Positions 16,871-25,813 of a stretch of DNA of 64,000 nt are shown here, one piece after another. The stretch comes from Pseudomonas tensinigenes (lineage in GTDB: Bacteria > Pseudomonadota > Gammaproteobacteria > Pseudomonadales > Pseudomonadaceae), in the NCBI RefSeq assembly GCF_014268445.2, contig NZ_CP077089.1, positions 978,501 through 1,042,500 on the forward strand. The letters are read 5' to 3'. How positions within the stretch are numbered: the stretch's first letter is position 1; the number at the start of each line of letters is the position of its first letter. The notes under the pieces were generated by a model. It worked only from the letters and a program-made list of their open reading frames with translations. It did no database searches and was not told the origin of the DNA. The position numbers were made by a program, and so were the translations under genes.

Positions 16871-17755
16871 TCAGACGCTCCGTAACATGCGCCACAGCGC
16901 CAGGCTGCCGAACACTTGCAACACGGCAGCGCTGATCAGCATTTTCTGCCCGCTCGCGTCGTTCCACATCCCGAGCATGTAGCCGGGGTTGGTCAGCATG
17001 AAGTAACTCACCAGCAGCAGCGGCAACGAACCGAGCACCCACGCGGTCATGCGTGTTTCGCCGGTGAGCGCACGCAGTTGCCGCGCGCCTTGGTCGCGTT
17101 CGCGGATCAGTTTGATCAGGTTCTCCAGCAGCTCGCTGGCGTTGCCGCCGTAGCGATGATTGACCTTGAGGCCGAGGGCGAACATGCGCAGTTCGTCCTG
17201 TTCATAAAGTTCGGCAAAGTCGCTGACCGCGTCGGGCAGGCTCACCCCCAGTTGCACGTTGCGCTGGACCCGGCCCATGGCTTTTTTCAGCGGATCTTCA
17301 CTGGCTTCAATGCCGCCCATGACTGCGTCGCTCAGGGTGCGCCCGGACTTCAGGCTGCGCACGGTGTGGTCAAGCAACTGCGGCAGTTGCTCGATCATCC
17401 GTTTGACCCGGCGCTGGTAGAGCACGGCGATGTACAGCCGCAGCGCCAGTGGCGGTACGAAGATCATCAGCAGCAGGCCGACCCAGTCGGCGAGAAAAAA
17501 CCCCAGCGCCATCGCCAGCGCCCACAGACTCAGCCACAGGCCGAAACGCTCGGTCGGGCGGCCCAGTCCGGCACGCAGAAACATCCGCTCCAGTCCGACC
17601 CACACAGGTTTGTCCGGCGCCAGTTGCGGCTGTCCGGCGGCGAGACGGTTGAGGACTTTTTCCGTGGCGGTCTTGCGCAGGCCTTGCAGGAACAGACGGA
17701 TCGACAGCCCCAGCAGCGTCAGGCAGATAACAATGAGAATGATCGGTCCCAGCAT
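16871..17755 (-). CDS. tadB: TadB inner-membrane pilus platform protein
   Basis: A 294-residue T2SSF-type protein with an N-terminal helix (IILIVICLTLLGLSIRLFL), a central hydrophobic pair, and the conserved helical segment QLPQLLDHTVRSLKSGRTLSDAV followed by a KAMGRVQRNVQLGVSLPDAV repeat. It partners TadC in the inner-membrane platform of the Flp pilus. It begins 18 bases after tadA in the same operon. Confidence 0.88.
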   Translation of the reverse strand: MLGPIILIVICLTLLGLSIRLFLQGLRKTATEKVLNRLAAGQPQLAPDKPVWVGLERMFLRAGLGRPTERFGLWLSLWALAMALGFFLADWVGLLLMIFVPPLALRLYIAVLYQRRVKRMIEQLPQLLDHTVRSLKSGRTLSDAVMGGIEASEDPLKKAMGRVQRNVQLGVSLPDAVSDFAELYEQDELRMFALGLKVNHRYGGNASELLENLIKLIRERDQGARQLRALTGETRMTAWVLGSLPLLLVSYFMLTNPGYMLGMWNDASGQKMLISAAVLQVFGSLALWRMLRSV

Positions 17756-17773
17756 GCTCGGTGCTCCTTGCCG

Positions 17774-19042
17774 TCAGCCCAGATGGGCCTCGTGGCGCAG
17801 CTTGTCGCCGGCCGGATTGACGGCTTCGCGCAGGAAGCCGAAACCGCTGCGGCGGTCGAGGCGGAACAGGGTGTTGGTGACGTAGACATCTTCGCGAATG
17901 CCGACCACTTCCACGACCTCGCTGACGCAGCGGCGCCCGTCAGGCATGCGCGTCAACTGGATGATCACGTCGAGGGCGGCGCAGATCATCTGGCGCAGGG
18001 TGCGTTCGGCGATGGAGCGGCCGGTCAGGCCGACCAGTGTTTCCAGACGCAGCAAGGCATCCTGGGCGTTGTTGGCGTGTACGGTGCTCATCGAGCCGTC
18101 GTGACCGGTGTTCATCGCGGTGAGGACGTCGACCACTTCGACGCCACGAATCTCGCCGAGGATGATTCGGTCTGGGCGCATCCGCAGGGCGTTGCGAATC
18201 AGGTCGCTGGCCTTCACTTCACCGTGGCCTTCGGCATTCGGCGGACGGGTCTCCAGGCGCACCACGTGTGGGTGGCCGAGTTGCAATTCGGCGACGTCTT
18301 CGATGGTCACCAGACGCTCGTGCGGGTTGATCAACTGGCTGAGAATATTCAGCAGCGTGGTTTTGCCGGTGCCCGTGCCGCCACTGATCAGGATGTTGCA
18401 GCGCTTGCCGACGGCATTCTGGAAAAACTCGAAGATCGACAGGTCGATGGTTTGCATGGCCATCAGGTCGCTGCTCTTGAGCATGTCCTTGCGAAATTTA
18501 CGGATCGACAGGCATGGGCCGTCGAGGGCAATCGGCGGAATGATCGCGTTGACCCGACTGCCATCCGGGAGGCGTGCATCGACCATCGGCGAAGACTCGT
18601 CGAGGCGCCGACCGAGCGGCGCGAGGATGCGCTGCATCACGCGTTCGACGTGATGCGCATCGATAAAACGCAGGTCACTCTGGTGCAGCACACCGTCGCG
18701 TTCGATGAACACCCGGTGCGGGCCGTTGACCAGAATTTCGGTCACCGACTGATCGCGCAGCAGCACTTCCAGCGGGCCGAAACCGGTGAGCTCGTCGACG
18801 ATCTCTTCGGCCAGCCGCTCCATTTCGTAGCGCGATATCGCCAAGTGCAAACGCGCGATGTATTCGGCGACTTTGTCGGTGACAAATTGCGCGAGTTGCT
18901 GGCGTGAACCTTCCAGCAGGTTTTTCCCCGACTCTTCGAGGGCGTCGATGATGTAGCGATGCAGGACCAGTTTCAGGCCTTCGTGATCGCTGTTGCCGAC
19001 GCCACTGCGGGGCGCCGCACCGAAGAGTTTTTCTGCGCTCAT
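17774..19042 (-). CDS. tadA: TadA (CpaF-type) pilus assembly ATPase
   Basis: A 422-residue secretion ATPase of the CpaF/TadA subfamily. The Walker A loop is ISGGTGTGKTTLLN, the Asp/Glu boxes include LVTIEDVAELQL, Walker B is DRIILGEIRGVEVVDVL, and the His box is HDGSMSTVHANN. It powers Flp pilus assembly as a cytoplasmic hexamer. The true start at 19042 overlaps the tadZ stop (ATGA) and has GAGG upstream. The longer frame to 19342 reads an arginine-rich shadow of tadZ and should be ignored. Confidence 0.92.
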   Translation of the reverse strand: MSAEKLFGAAPRSGVGNSDHEGLKLVLHRYIIDALEESGKNLLEGSRQQLAQFVTDKVAEYIARLHLAISRYEMERLAEEIVDELTGFGPLEVLLRDQSVTEILVNGPHRVFIERDGVLHQSDLRFIDAHHVERVMQRILAPLGRRLDESSPMVDARLPDGSRVNAIIPPIALDGPCLSIRKFRKDMLKSSDLMAMQTIDLSIFEFFQNAVGKRCNILISGGTGTGKTTLLNILSQLINPHERLVTIEDVAELQLGHPHVVRLETRPPNAEGHGEVKASDLIRNALRMRPDRIILGEIRGVEVVDVLTAMNTGHDGSMSTVHANNAQDALLRLETLVGLTGRSIAERTLRQMICAALDVIIQLTRMPDGRRCVSEVVEVVGIREDVYVTNTLFRLDRRSGFGFLREAVNPAGDKLRHEAHLG

Positions 19043-20229
19043 GAGGTGCCTCGCAAGCGGTCGAACCAGGTCACTTTGGGCTTGGCCAGGCCTTCGGAAC
19101 GTTTCGCCAGACGTTCGCCGAGGGCGCGCAGGCTCTGCGTGAGTTTTTCTCGCGGGGCCAGTTCGAACAGGCTGACGCCCTGGTTTTTCGCGTTCAGACG
19201 AACTTCCGGGGTGAGGGCCAGCGTGGCAATCACTTCCAGGTTGAAGGTCTTGCCGAGGGTGTCCGAATCGGGCGCGACGTTGCTCAAGTAGCGGTCGATC
19301 AGCAGGCGTCCGTGGTCGAGCTTCATGCCTTTTTCGCGCCACAGATTGAGCACGGCAAGGTTGCGTCGGCAGTTGAGCACATTCTGATCGGTGTACCAGA
19401 GCAACTTGTCGCAGTGGCTGACAAAGGTGCGCAAGGCTTCGCTGTCGGTCTGCCCGGTGAGGTTCACGACGATGTGCTGGAAGTGCTGGCGCAAGGCGCT
19501 GAGCAACATGTACAGCTCGGCAGCGCTGGTGTTTTCCAGCGGCTCGTCGTTGCTGGCGTAGGCGAGAATCCGCAGGCCGGCTTCGGCACTGGTGAAGGCG
19601 CTGTCGATCAACGTGGCGTCGAGCCTGCGCAAGTGGCGCAAGGCATCGCCGAAGTGGAACGAACTCTCCAGCCCGAGCAGGGCGAGGCTGTCACCGCGCG
19701 GCAAACCGAGATCAAGCAACAAGGTTTGCTGACCGCTTTTTTGCACCACCAACGCCATGTGATTGGCCAGCAGTGCGCCGTCGGAACTGCTCTGCACGCC
19801 ATACATCACCGTGAGGCCGCCCAGTTGCGTGTTCGGTGCCACGGGCGGCAGGCGTTTGCTCAAGCGCCGCACCAGCCCGGCGACTTCACTGGAGCGTGAA
19901 CCGTAAGCGACAAAATCCCGGGCGCCGGCGCGCATCGCGTTGAGCACCAACTGATTGTCCATGCCGTCGCCGAGGGCCACGATCGCCAGCATCGGTTTGG
20001 CCTCCAGCGCGCCTTCGATCAACGCGCTCTGGGCGACCACGTGCTCGCGATCAAGGCCGACGAACACCAGATTGGCAAAGGTCACGTCCACCAGCGCCAG
20101 CAGTTCATCAAGGCTGCCGCCACCGGCGCTGACCACTTGGCCCAACGGTGCGAGTGCGCCTTGCAGCCACTCCAGATCGGTGCTGTTGCGGGTGATGGCG
20201 AGAAAGGTCTGGCTCAGGCTCTGGCTCAT
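19039..20229 (-). CDS. tadZ: TadZ (CpaE-like) pilus localisation protein
   Basis: A 396-residue protein with an atypical receiver-like N-domain (LVFVGLDREHV, MLAIVALGDGMD) and a ParA/MinD-like C-domain. TadZ marks the pole and recruits the Tad machinery. At the usual P-loop position the sequence reads VMYGVQSSSDGALLANHMA, without the GKT/GKS lysine of ParA, so ATP binding is probably altered or lost. It overlaps rcpA upstream and tadA downstream by 4 bases each. Confidence 0.85.
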   Translation of the reverse strand: MSQSLSQTFLAITRNSTDLEWLQGALAPLGQVVSAGGGSLDELLALVDVTFANLVFVGLDREHVVAQSALIEGALEAKPMLAIVALGDGMDNQLVLNAMRAGARDFVAYGSRSSEVAGLVRRLSKRLPPVAPNTQLGGLTVMYGVQSSSDGALLANHMALVVQKSGQQTLLLDLGLPRGDSLALLGLESSFHFGDALRHLRRLDATLIDSAFTSAEAGLRILAYASNDEPLENTSAAELYMLLSALRQHFQHIVVNLTGQTDSEALRTFVSHCDKLLWYTDQNVLNCRRNLAVLNLWREKGMKLDHGRLLIDRYLSNVAPDSDTLGKTFNLEVIATLALTPEVRLNAKNQGVSLFELAPREKLTQSLRALGERLAKRSEGLAKPKVTWFDRLRGTS

Positions 20230-21467
20230 TGCGATAACCCGCTGCGCTTGTCGAAGTTGCCGTTTTCAAGGAAGAACATGCGGTAGAAATTCGGATCGTA
20301 ATTACGCAGTTTTTCGCCCGGTAACGACGGCAGTTGCGCATCGGCGGCCAGTGGCTGGACCAGATGCGGGGTGACGATCATCAGCAGTTCGCGTTCTTCG
20401 CGCTTGATCTGCGAGCCTTTGAAAAAGGCGCCGAGCACCGGGATGTCGCCGAGGCCGGGAAACTTGTTCACTTGCGAGCTGTTGGTGGTGCTGATCAAGC
20501 CACTGATGACGAAGCTTTCGCCATCGCCCAGTGACACGCTGGTGTCGGTGCGGCGGATGGTCAGGGCCGGCACAGTGGTGCCGGCGATCTGCACGGCATT
20601 GCTGAAGTCCAGTTCGCTGACTTCCGGGGCGACCTTCAACGCGATGCGATCGCGGCCGATGATGGTTGGCGTCAGGGTCAGGCGGATACCGAATTCCTTG
20701 TATTCGATCGACACGCTGTCACTGCCGGAACTGGGCACCGGAATCGGGATTTCACCGCCGGCCAGAAAGCTTGCGCTCTGCCCGTTCAGTGCCACCAGAC
20801 TGGGCCGCGCGAGGGTATAGGCGAAGCCGCTGGTTTCCAGCGCATTGATGATCGCCATGGTCTTGCCGCCGACCCACGAGAAGTTGAACAGCGAGTTGTC
20901 CACCGGCAGGCGTGGCTGCGGCACCCCGTCAATCGGCGGCAGGGTGCCGGGCGAGCCGAACAGAAAGTTACCGCGCGTGCCGATCAATGAGGCGGTGGCT
21001 TCCTTGAGTTTGGTGCGGCTGACTTCGACGAAACGGATGTCGGTCTGCACTTGCGACGGCAGGCTCGGGTCATCCGAGGGTAGGGTGGCGGTCATGGCGG
21101 CAGTGGCGGCGCCCTGAACAAAGACCATGCTTTGGCGCGGCTCGCTTGAACACGAGGTCCAGACCATCAGGCTGGTGGCGCCGGGCGCAACACCGGTGAG
21201 CAGAAAGGACGAACTGCCGTTGGCGTGCACGTCGGCGATTTTCGGATCGCCAATCGCCAGACGGGTGATCGCCACTGGCGATTGCACATCCTGCTGAAAG
21301 CCTTCGCCGATTTCGATCACCGGCGGCATGCGCCCCAGTGCCGAACAGTTGCCGACCGCCGCCAACGCGGCGTCCATCGACAGGCCCATCAGTAGCAGGG
21401 CGCGCAGCATGGGTTTGAATGTCGGCCTGGAACGACTCTGCATGCCCTTGGATCCTTGCGCAGTCAT
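20226..21467 (-). CDS. rcpA: RcpA outer-membrane secretin of the Flp pilus
   Basis: A 413-residue secretin with a signal peptide (MLRALLLMGLSMDAALA). The periplasmic domain (IEIGEGFQQDVQSPVAITRLAIGD) contains the usual BON-like stretch. The secretin core has VEVSRTKLKEATASLIGTRG, the FLAGGEIPIPV signature and SGLISTTNSSQVNKFPGLGD. The C-terminus ends in the LLMIVTPHLVQP strand. It forms the outer-membrane pore for the pilus. Its start overlaps the rcpC stop (ATGA at 21467-21464). Confidence 0.9.
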   Translation of the reverse strand: MTAQGSKGMQSRSRPTFKPMLRALLLMGLSMDAALAAVGNCSALGRMPPVIEIGEGFQQDVQSPVAITRLAIGDPKIADVHANGSSSFLLTGVAPGATSLMVWTSCSSEPRQSMVFVQGAATAAMTATLPSDDPSLPSQVQTDIRFVEVSRTKLKEATASLIGTRGNFLFGSPGTLPPIDGVPQPRLPVDNSLFNFSWVGGKTMAIINALETSGFAYTLARPSLVALNGQSASFLAGGEIPIPVPSSGSDSVSIEYKEFGIRLTLTPTIIGRDRIALKVAPEVSELDFSNAVQIAGTTVPALTIRRTDTSVSLGDGESFVISGLISTTNSSQVNKFPGLGDIPVLGAFFKGSQIKREERELLMIVTPHLVQPLAADAQLPSLPGEKLRNYDPNFYRMFFLENGNFDKRSGLSQ

Positions 21468-22405
21468 GGGTTTTGTTGGGTGATCTGGTTGCCGCGAATG
21501 ATTTCCACGGCAGGCCTCGGGGCCGCGCCGGAACCGCCGCCGGCAGGCGCTTTCGGTCCAGCGCCCAAGGCCAGTTGGGTGAACTGGAAGAGTTGGCTGT
21601 TGGCGCTGCTCAGATGCTCCGGCGCCTGAGTTTCGCCGGCCCAGTATTTGGCCAGGCGTTGTTCTTCACTGCTGCGTACGGCCAGACGCAAGGTGCCGAC
21701 TTGCGTTGCCAGCATCAGTCGGCTGAGCAGTTGTTCGGGCACCGCCAGCACCACGGTGCGCGCGGCGATGCGGCGTTGATCCTGTTTGAGTTTTTCCTCG
21801 GCGCTCAGGGCCGGCGAGGCGGGTTGGCCGTCGTTGGTCAGGCCGTACTGGTCACCGACACCCAGCACGCGCATGGCCGGCAAAACGATCTGTGCCGACT
21901 GTTCGAGGTTGCTGGAATCCTGGCGCAGGTAGAGCAAGACATCGACGTAATCCCCGGGGATCAGTTGCCCGGCCGCGCCGATCACTTCGTCGACGGCCAC
22001 GGTGAGGGCGCGTTCATCGCTGTGAATCATGCGTGCCAGTGAGCCGCCGGCGCTGAAGCTTTCATCGTTCAGCCAAGTGCCGGCGCTGAGGTGCCGCCAG
22101 GGTGTGCGGCCGATGGCCTGATCGACGTTGCTCAAGCTGCCGGCCGGTGCACTGCGCAGTTTTTCCACCGCGACATCGGCAGCGGTCAGCGCGGTAAAGG
22201 GTGGCACGTCGTGCAGCAGTACCACCACCGGTTGGCGGGCCTGGTCTTCGGCGATCGCGACAGTTTTTTCAACGGTGACGGCTGGGGCAACGGGGGCCTC
22301 GGCGACGGGTGCCGGTTGACGACTGAGCACCAGTCCCCAGTAACCGACAAAGATCGCTCCAAGCATAAGGATGGCTGCAAGGCCCATGGTGACGCGACTG
22401 TTCAT
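21464..22405 (-). CDS. rcpC: RcpC (CpaB-like) pilus assembly protein
   Basis: A 313-residue protein with an N-terminal membrane anchor (MGLAAILMLGAIFVGYWGLVL). A SAF-type domain follows (VVVLLHDVPPFTALTAADVAVEKL, QAIGRTPWRHLSAGTWLN), then the RcpC/CpaB core (ALTVAVDEVIGAAGQLIPGDYVDVLLYL). It is periplasmic and interacts with the secretin in Tad systems. It is the first gene of the eight-gene minus-strand operon and is divergent from flp across a 329-base regulatory gap. Confidence 0.88.
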   Translation of the reverse strand: MNSRVTMGLAAILMLGAIFVGYWGLVLSRQPAPVAEAPVAPAVTVEKTVAIAEDQARQPVVVLLHDVPPFTALTAADVAVEKLRSAPAGSLSNVDQAIGRTPWRHLSAGTWLNDESFSAGGSLARMIHSDERALTVAVDEVIGAAGQLIPGDYVDVLLYLRQDSSNLEQSAQIVLPAMRVLGVGDQYGLTNDGQPASPALSAEEKLKQDQRRIAARTVVLAVPEQLLSRLMLATQVGTLRLAVRSSEEQRLAKYWAGETQAPEHLSSANSQLFQFTQLALGAGPKAPAGGGSGAAPRPAVEIIRGNQITQQNP

Positions 22406-22734
22406 GACGGCTCTCCCTTTCCTGCTGCACTACCCACCGCACTTGCTTACGAGAGAAGTTCCCAATCCGGCAGCTATGAACATGCAACTATTTCGCTATT
22501 TCCACGCTAGCTGATCCGAGCCAAAACGCCATTAGTGACAGGAAAATAACCCACTAAAGTATGAGTCTTGGCCAATTAACAGCAGCAATCGGCAACTTCG
22601 CGATGTGATTAATCCTTTGTGATTAATCCGTTCTTACAGTTGTTGGGTGGGGGTTTGTTGACAATGCTCAAATGGCACGGTGGTTCTTTGCCGTTGTAGT
22701 GACATCAGCGCCAGAGGCGCAAAGGAGCAGTCCT
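22406..22734. promoter_or_regulatory. Divergent rcpC/flp control region with a 14-base-spaced direct repeat
   Basis: The region is more AT-rich than its surroundings. GTGATTAATCC occurs at 22605-22615 and 22619-22629, each containing the palindrome GATTAATC. A TTGACA hexamer lies at 22658-22663 but lacks a good -10. The repeats are candidate sites for the pilus regulator PprB; this is inference. Confidence 0.45.
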
Positions 22735-22950
22735 ATGTTTCGCATGACTTTCGACTATCTAATGTCCAGAGCCCGGGTGTTCATCAAGAACGAAGAAGGG
22801 GCTTCGGCGATCGAGTACGCCATTGTGGTGGCGATGGTCGCCGTCGTGGTTGTGGCATTCGTAACCCCTCTTGGCGATAGGGTGCTGGCGATCTTCAATA
22901 ATATTTTGACGTCTCTTGATGGTACGGTTGTGACACGGCCGACGCCTTGA
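22735..22950 (+). CDS. flp: Flp major pilin precursor
   Basis: A 71-residue Flp prepilin. The leader ends NEEG and cleavage after Gly22 gives ASAIEYAIVVAMVAVVVVAF, with the essential Glu at +5 and Tyr at +6 and a hydrophobic assembly helix. The C-terminus (LTSLDGTVVTRPTP) is short. It is processed by FppA and assembled by TadA/B/C through RcpA. The start has AAAGGAG at 22721, 9 bases upstream. It is divergent from rcpC and followed by a stand-alone receiver gene. Confidence 0.95.
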   Translation: MFRMTFDYLMSRARVFIKNEEGASAIEYAIVVAMVAVVVVAFVTPLGDRVLAIFNNILTSLDGTVVTRPTP

Positions 22951-23021
22951 GTCATGGGAACGCTGCACCTGGCTGATATCGCACTACAATGGATTTTCCA
23001 TTCAGCTTTCAGGTATTGCCT

Positions 23022-23429
23022 ATGAACGCGTCTTCGCCGCACCGCCAACAGTTGCTTCTGGTTGACGATGAAGAGGACGCGTTGCTGGAACTGGCGGAGT
23101 TGCTGGAGGGTGAGGGGTTTGTCTGTCATGCGGCGACGTCGGTGAAGCTGGCGTTGCATCATCTGACTCGCCATCCCGATATCGCGCTGGTGATTACTGA
23201 TTTGCGTATGCCGGAGGAGTCCGGGATGTCGTTGATCAAGCGGTTGCGTGAGCATACTTCTCGGCAGCATTTGCCGGTGATTGTGATGTCGGGGCATGCG
23301 GATATGGAAGACGTCAGTGATCTGTTGCGGTTGCAGGTGGTGGATCTGTTTCGCAAGCCGATTTATTACGTCAGGTTGTTGGAGACTCTGGATAATTTGT
23401 TTCCCAAGCCTAAGGTTCAGGTTGGCTGA
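23022..23429 (+). CDS. Stand-alone receiver-domain response regulator
   Basis: A 135-residue protein that is almost entirely one CheY-like receiver: LLLVDDEEDA, phospho-acceptor in LVITDLRMPEESG, Thr/Ser position in VIVMSGHADMEDV and Lys in LFRKPI. No output domain is present. Several motifs resemble the PprB receiver in this window, so it may take phosphate from PprA or act as a sink. Start at 23022 (AGG ten bases upstream) is preferred over 22989, which has no ribosome binding site. A copy of the 370-bp repeat follows 12 bases after the stop. Confidence 0.85.
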   Translation: MNASSPHRQQLLLVDDEEDALLELAELLEGEGFVCHAATSVKLALHHLTRHPDIALVITDLRMPEESGMSLIKRLREHTSRQHLPVIVMSGHADMEDVSDLLRLQVVDLFRKPIYYVRLLETLDNLFPKPKVQVG

Positions 23430-23440
23430 GGTTGAGCTCG

Positions 23441-23819
23441 GCGGCCTCTGGGCCGACCGTGCTTTGGGTGTTTTGGGTGAATATCCGTTTTTTTGGGTGT
23501 TGCGGCTGGCGGTTTCGCCCTTACGGCGAGGCACTTTTTCCAGACGCCGAAAAAGTACCCAAAAAGGCTTGCCGCAACGTTCGGCCCGCTCGCTGGGGCT
23601 CGGGGTTCCTTCGCTCCGGGATCGATCCGGGCGCAGCGCCTACGGTTTGCTTCGCTGCACCTCCTCTCGCTGTGTTTGGCTTCGCCAAACGGTCGCTGCG
23701 CTCCCACCCCCGGATCAATCCCTCCACTCAGCCTGCCGACGCGGCCGATGAGTCAAGATCAAAAGCTGCAGCCGAGCTAACGCTCATCCTGTTGAGTGGT
23801 GAAAAGCCTAGGAGCGGCG
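23441..23819. repeat. ~370-bp intergenic repeat, copy 2
   Basis: It matches 13334-13698 throughout, with scattered substitutions. The long-range stem is GGGATCGATCCGGG (23618-23631) with 23709-23722. Relative to copy 1 one T-A pair has become G-C (23624/23716) while the neighbouring C-A mismatch is kept. It starts 12 bases after the receiver gene. Confidence 0.85.
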
Positions 23820-23838
23820 TGGGTCGCTTTTGCTTTTC

Positions 23839-24055
23839 TGTGGGAGCGAGCTTGCTCCGGGCGGCGTTCCTACGAAAGCAGCCTGACAGCCGGCCAATTT
23901 CTAACTGAATGCACTCAATCCAACTGTAGGAGTGAGCCTGCTCGCGATGGCGGCCTGACAGCCGGCCAATCTCTCTTTGTATGCACCCAATTCAACTGTG
24001 GGAGCGAGCCTGCTCGCGAAGGCGGCCTGCAATCCGACCCATTTCTGCCGGTTGT
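23839..24055. repeat. Three tandem REP units, same orientation
   Basis: Units begin TGTGGGAG or TGTAGGAG at 23839, 23925 and 23998. Units 1 and 2 share CCTGACAGCCGGCCAAT after the REP core. Unlike the other REPs here they are head-to-tail rather than inverted. Confidence 0.8.
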
Positions 24056-24096
24056 ACATTCCACCCGCCGCTGCCGAAGCCTCCTGGTTTTTCAGC

Positions 24097-25779
24097 TTAC
24101 AATTGGTAACTGAAACTGATGCTGTACCTGGGCTTGCGATTGAACGTGTCCAGTGCTTCATCCGACATCGCCTTCGCCGCTTCCAGCGCAATGTTGTAGT
24201 ACTTGGCATCGCCAAACCGCAGCCCGATTGCTGCCGATGACAGATTGTTGGCCTTTACCGGCAGTTCATTGAACCAGCTGCGCGAGCGATCGAGTACGAC
24301 ATACGGTTGCAGGATGCGCACCCAGTTGCCGTCGCGGTTGAAGCTGTAGTTGACCTCGTACGCCACGCCCCAGCCCTTGTCGCCGGACGCTTGATCGTCG
24401 GGATAACCGCGACCGAAATTCTGCCCGCCGAACACCGCGCGCTCGCTGTCGGGCAGGGTGTCGTCGCTCCAGTACAGCGCGGCCGAAAGCACGCCTTGCC
24501 AGTTGTCGAGGAACTTGTTGCTCTGCACCCCGGACAGGCGTACGCGGAAGAAATCGAGGTCGATGTCGTCGTAGTTGGTATGCGCGCCCAGGCTGTCGAA
24601 ACCCTGATACACGCCGCCACTGAGAATACGCAGTTGCCGGGCATCGGCTTTGCGCCAGTCGCCTTCGAAAGCCAGAGCGCGTACGTCGGTACGGAACTCG
24701 GTGCTGAACGGGAAGTTGATGCCGTTGTAGCGGGTCTTGTCATCGACTGCGTACAGGCGCGAGCCGGCGGTCAGCAATTCGTTGGAGGCGGCAATCAACG
24801 GCAGGGTGAACCCGATGGAGTAGCGGTCGTTTTCTCGATGGGTGCTGAGTCGACCACCGCCGTCGATGAGCACTTCGGTGCTGGGATCGGCGCGGTAACG
24901 TGAAGCAGACAGCGCCAGTTGCGCGCCCTCGTCATTGAGGAACTGGTTGTAGTCGAGGCGGTAGTAATGCTCATGATCGTCACCCGGTGGAAACAGACCG
25001 CTGAGGGTCAGTTGTTCGCCCATCGAGGTTTGCGAATTGCTACTGACGCCGAGCAGGGCCTGGGTGCCGTTGCGGTTGTCTTCGGTGGTGCTCAGCGTGC
25101 TGGTGAAGGGTTTGCGACTGGCCTGGGCGACCAGCGTTGTCGCACCGTCGGTAGTGCCGGGCGGTGGCACCTGGGCCTGGATCGTCACGCCGGGGATGCG
25201 TGTCATCAGCGTGGTGTAGCGCTCGAACGTCTTGCGGGTCAGCGGCCGTTCGGCCTGGATCTTCGCCGCCAGTTTGTCGAGCAGCGCTCTGACCCGGCCG
25301 ACATCACCCTCGATCTGGATATCGCGAACGTAGCCTTCTACCAGCACCACGCGTGCTACGCCGTCATTGAAATTTTGCTGCGGCAAGAACGCGTAGGACA
25401 GCAGGTAACCGTCCTGCTGATAGCGTCGAGTGATGTTGCGCGTGGCTTCGATCAGTTCGGCGAGGGTGGCTTGGCGGCCGATCAGGGGTTTGTAGATTTC
25501 GGCGAGCTCGTTGAGCGGGTAGAGGGTTCCGCCTTCGATCTGCACGGTTTGCAAATTGATCTTGGTCTCCATCAACAGCGGTTGCGCAGCGGCGGCACCA
25601 GCGTCAGGCACTTGCACGGGCGTGGCGCTCGGGCGATAGGCGTCGGCGGGCAGGTTCGGCACCGGCAGGTTGCGGATGGTTTCGTTGCTGTTGAGAAAGC
25701 TGGGCAGGGTGTCGGCGAGGGCGGCGGAACTGAGACTGAGGAACAGCAGGGATGCCATTACGCGCATAGGACACTCCAT
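24097..25779 (-). CDS. TpsB/ShlB-family outer-membrane two-partner secretion transporter
   Basis: A 560-residue protein with signal peptide (LLFLSLSSAALA). A POTRA region follows (VQIEGGTLYPLNELAEIYKP, then RRYQQDGYLLSYAFLPQQ and VVLVEGYVRDIQIEGD). The C-terminal part is a 16-strand barrel with alternating aromatic strands, the conserved lid-loop variant FGRGY (usually VRGY), and a terminal strand YSISFSYQL ending in Leu. TpsB proteins export large TpsA partners. Here the only neighbour in the same direction is the repeat lipoprotein upstream, which has no visible TPS signal domain. The family is certain; the cargo is inferred. Confidence 0.9.
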   Translation of the reverse strand: MECPMRVMASLLFLSLSSAALADTLPSFLNSNETIRNLPVPNLPADAYRPSATPVQVPDAGAAAAQPLLMETKINLQTVQIEGGTLYPLNELAEIYKPLIGRQATLAELIEATRNITRRYQQDGYLLSYAFLPQQNFNDGVARVVLVEGYVRDIQIEGDVGRVRALLDKLAAKIQAERPLTRKTFERYTTLMTRIPGVTIQAQVPPPGTTDGATTLVAQASRKPFTSTLSTTEDNRNGTQALLGVSSNSQTSMGEQLTLSGLFPPGDDHEHYYRLDYNQFLNDEGAQLALSASRYRADPSTEVLIDGGGRLSTHRENDRYSIGFTLPLIAASNELLTAGSRLYAVDDKTRYNGINFPFSTEFRTDVRALAFEGDWRKADARQLRILSGGVYQGFDSLGAHTNYDDIDLDFFRVRLSGVQSNKFLDNWQGVLSAALYWSDDTLPDSERAVFGGQNFGRGYPDDQASGDKGWGVAYEVNYSFNRDGNWVRILQPYVVLDRSRSWFNELPVKANNLSSAAIGLRFGDAKYYNIALEAAKAMSDEALDTFNRKPRYSISFSYQL

Positions 25780-25813
25780 GGTCAGATCACAGCACTGGGC
25801 TGAATTCTCCTAA

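Noticed and set aside
16916..18907. 663-residue plus-strand frame opposite tadB/tadA
   Set aside because: Composition is His/Gln/Arg-rich shadow of two clear ATPase and membrane genes on the other strand; no recognisable domain.
19043..19342. N-terminal extension of TadA
   Set aside because: Arg/Pro-rich shadow of tadZ; the real start overlaps the tadZ stop.
22672..22695. Sigma-54-like TGGCACG...TTGC before flp
   Set aside because: The GG and GC elements are about 4 bases too far apart for a -24/-12 promoter.
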